Part shown: piece after piece, positions 62,943 through 64,000 of the stretch
Position numbering within the stretch: position 1 is the first letter of the stretch
Layout of the letters: every line of letters starts with the position of its first letter
Assembly: GCF_024129865.1 (NCBI RefSeq)
Contig: NZ_JAMYFE010000046.1
Location: forward strand, 1-64,000
Length of the DNA stretch: 64,000 nt
Direction: 5' to 3'
DNA from: Stieleria tagensis
Lineage (GTDB): Bacteria; Planctomycetota; Planctomycetia; Pirellulales; Pirellulaceae
Notes under the pieces: generated by a model
Seen by the model: the letters and a program-made list of their open reading frames with translations, nothing else
Databases searched by the model: none
What the model was told of the DNA's origin: nothing
Position numbers and translations under genes: made by a program

Positions 62943-64000
62943 TTGCTCGATTGTCCAGCGACCTGTTACTGCAACCTCACGCGATCCAATCTTCCCAGAC
63001 CGAATCGGAAGTCATCGGCGTGTTCAATCCTGCCGCTGCGTCTGTCAACAACGATTTGTTCATGCTGGCGAGAGTGGCCGAACGCCCGCTCGAAAAACGT
63101 CTCGGATCGACGCCACTTCCTCGTTGGACCACCAATCAAGAAACAACGGTGGATTGGGTTTGTAATGACGATTTACACCTAATCGATGCTCGTGTGGTTG
63201 CGCTCAAAAAAAGCGGCGATCGCCGTTTGACGTCGATTTCCCATTTTCAACTGTTTCGCAAATCGAAATTGGACGACGCCGCGTGGGAATTCGTCGCTGC
63301 GTTGTTACCGGAAGGTTCTGCGGAGGAATACGGCATTGAAGATCCCCGCATTACCAAAATCGACGACACCTACTGGATCACTTATGTCGCAGTTTCCCGA
63401 TCGGGCGTGGCGACCGCATTGATGTCGTCGACAGACTTCGTCACGTTTCATCGGCACGGAATCATTTTCGCGAGCGAAAATAAAGACGTCGTCTTGTTTC
63501 CCCAGCGCATCGCGGGTGCCTATGTCGCGCTGCATCGTCCGAATCCGAATTCGCAATTTAGCTCGCCACAAATTTGGATCGCTCGCTCGCCTGACCTGAT
63601 TCACTGGGGCGGCCATGAGGTGGTGTTGGGTGGCAGGTGCGCATGGGAAGGCGACCGGGTGGGAAGTGGGACACCGCCGATTTTGATCGACGATGGCTGG
63701 CTGACGCTCTACCACGGCAGCGCGTCATCGACCACTGCTGGCACGGTGGGCCGCTACGTTGCGGGGGCCGTTTTGCTCGATCGCGATGACCCCAGTCGCG
63801 TGCTCGCACGGTCGAGCGAGCCGATCATGCAGCCAACGATCGACTATGAGACAAGCGGTTTTGTACCCAACGTCATTTTCCCGACCGCAATGTTGGATTT
63901 CGGTGATGATTTGCATGTGTTCTACGGAGCTGCCGACACCTGTGCCGCCGTGACACGGTTCTCAAAGCGATCTGTCTTGGATTCGCTCGATACAAAACGA
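62939..64000 (+). CDS. GH130 mannosidase/mannoside phosphorylase, 3' end outside window
   Basis: The frame from the ATGA overlap runs open to the window end for 354 codons with no stop. It is a GH130 five-bladed propeller: YGIEDPRITKIDDTYWITY contains the family's EDPR motif with the catalytic acid Asp at about residue 135. FNPAAASVNNDLFMLARV, GSGTPPILIDDGWLTLYHGS and FPTAMLDFGDDLHVFYGA are further family blocks. Members are beta-mannosidases or phosphorylases for beta-1,2- or beta-1,4-linked mannosides. The length is already near the usual 350-390 residues, so only a few codons are probably missing. Coupling to PTS enzyme I suggests a role in handling an imported sugar, an inference. Confidence 0.88.
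   Translation, partial: MIARLSSDLLLQPHAIQSSQTESEVIGVFNPAAASVNNDLFMLARVAERPLEKRLGSTPLPRWTTNQETTVDWVCNDDLHLIDARVVALKKSGDRRLTSISHFQLFRKSKLDDAAWEFVAALLPEGSAEEYGIEDPRITKIDDTYWITYVAVSRSGVATALMSSTDFVTFHRHGIIFASENKDVVLFPQRIAGAYVALHRPNPNSQFSSPQIWIARSPDLIHWGGHEVVLGGRCAWEGDRVGSGTPPILIDDGWLTLYHGSASSTTAGTVGRYVAGAVLLDRDDPSRVLARSSEPIMQPTIDYETSGFVPNVIFPTAMLDFGDDLHVFYGAADTCAAVTRFSKRSVLDSLDTKR

Overview
The window looks like a chromosomal segment from a planctomycete of the Pirellulales type (Rhodopirellula or Blastopirellula relatives). The evidence is four DUF1559 proteins with type IV prepilin-like N-termini, several large TPR plus FG-GAP/ASPIC-UnbV (CRTAC1-like) lipoproteins, DUF1080, DUF1571 and DUF885 proteins, many secreted proteins and lipoproteins with cytochrome-c motifs, weak ribosome binding sites, and short runs of genes that change strand often. 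The genus is an inference from gene content; there is no rRNA marker. I found no tRNA, rRNA, CRISPR array, insertion sequence or prophage.

Layout. 0-6 kb: a DUF1559 gene, a strong terminator, the ribosome-rescue hydrolase arfB, and a divergent pair made of an FHA-GAF-histidine kinase and a MoxR ATPase. 5.4-8.9 kb: the translation block rpsB-tsf-pyrH-frr, read on the minus strand, with a terminator hairpin between tsf and pyrH. 9-24.5 kb: mostly secreted enzymes and unknowns: an esterase, an endonuclease/phosphatase-SMP-30 fusion, a thioredoxin-like protein, a PQQ-type propeller, gamma-glutamyltransferase, an Asn/Gly/Gln repeat protein, a DUF456 protein overlapping a membrane glycerophosphodiesterase, and a mono-haem protein coupled to an unknown secreted protein.

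24.5-43.4 kb is the most distinctive part. A heptahaem cytochrome c is translationally coupled to a TPR lipoprotein. It is followed by two almost identical DUF1559 genes and then four large paralogous lipoproteins (about 1,010 aa each), each with N-terminal TPR-like repeats and a C-terminal calcium-type FG-GAP propeller plus ASPIC/UnbV domain. A 63-aa lipoprotein lies among them. The TPR lipoprotein next to the cytochrome resembles the N-terminal half of the four large proteins and stops near the linker, so all five look like one expanded family. I consider this the best candidate for an undescribed cell-envelope system.

43.4-51.3 kb: a DUF1571 protein, a class C beta-lactamase-like hydrolase, an MMPL/RND transporter coupled to an alpha/beta hydrolase, an isoaspartyl peptidase and a DUF1080 protein. 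51.4-54.2 kb: an arsenic-type arsR-arsD-arsA cluster with conserved metal-binding cysteines and a perfect 10-bp inverted-repeat operator candidate, but no arsB, acr3 or arsC in the window. 54.2-64 kb: a paralogue of the unknown 23.7-kb protein, two unknowns, another DUF1559 gene with a nearby small lipoprotein, a DUF885 protein, an AraC-type remnant, a 24-codon ORF with a very strong ribosome binding site, and PTS enzyme I coupled to a GH130 glycosidase/phosphorylase that runs off the end.
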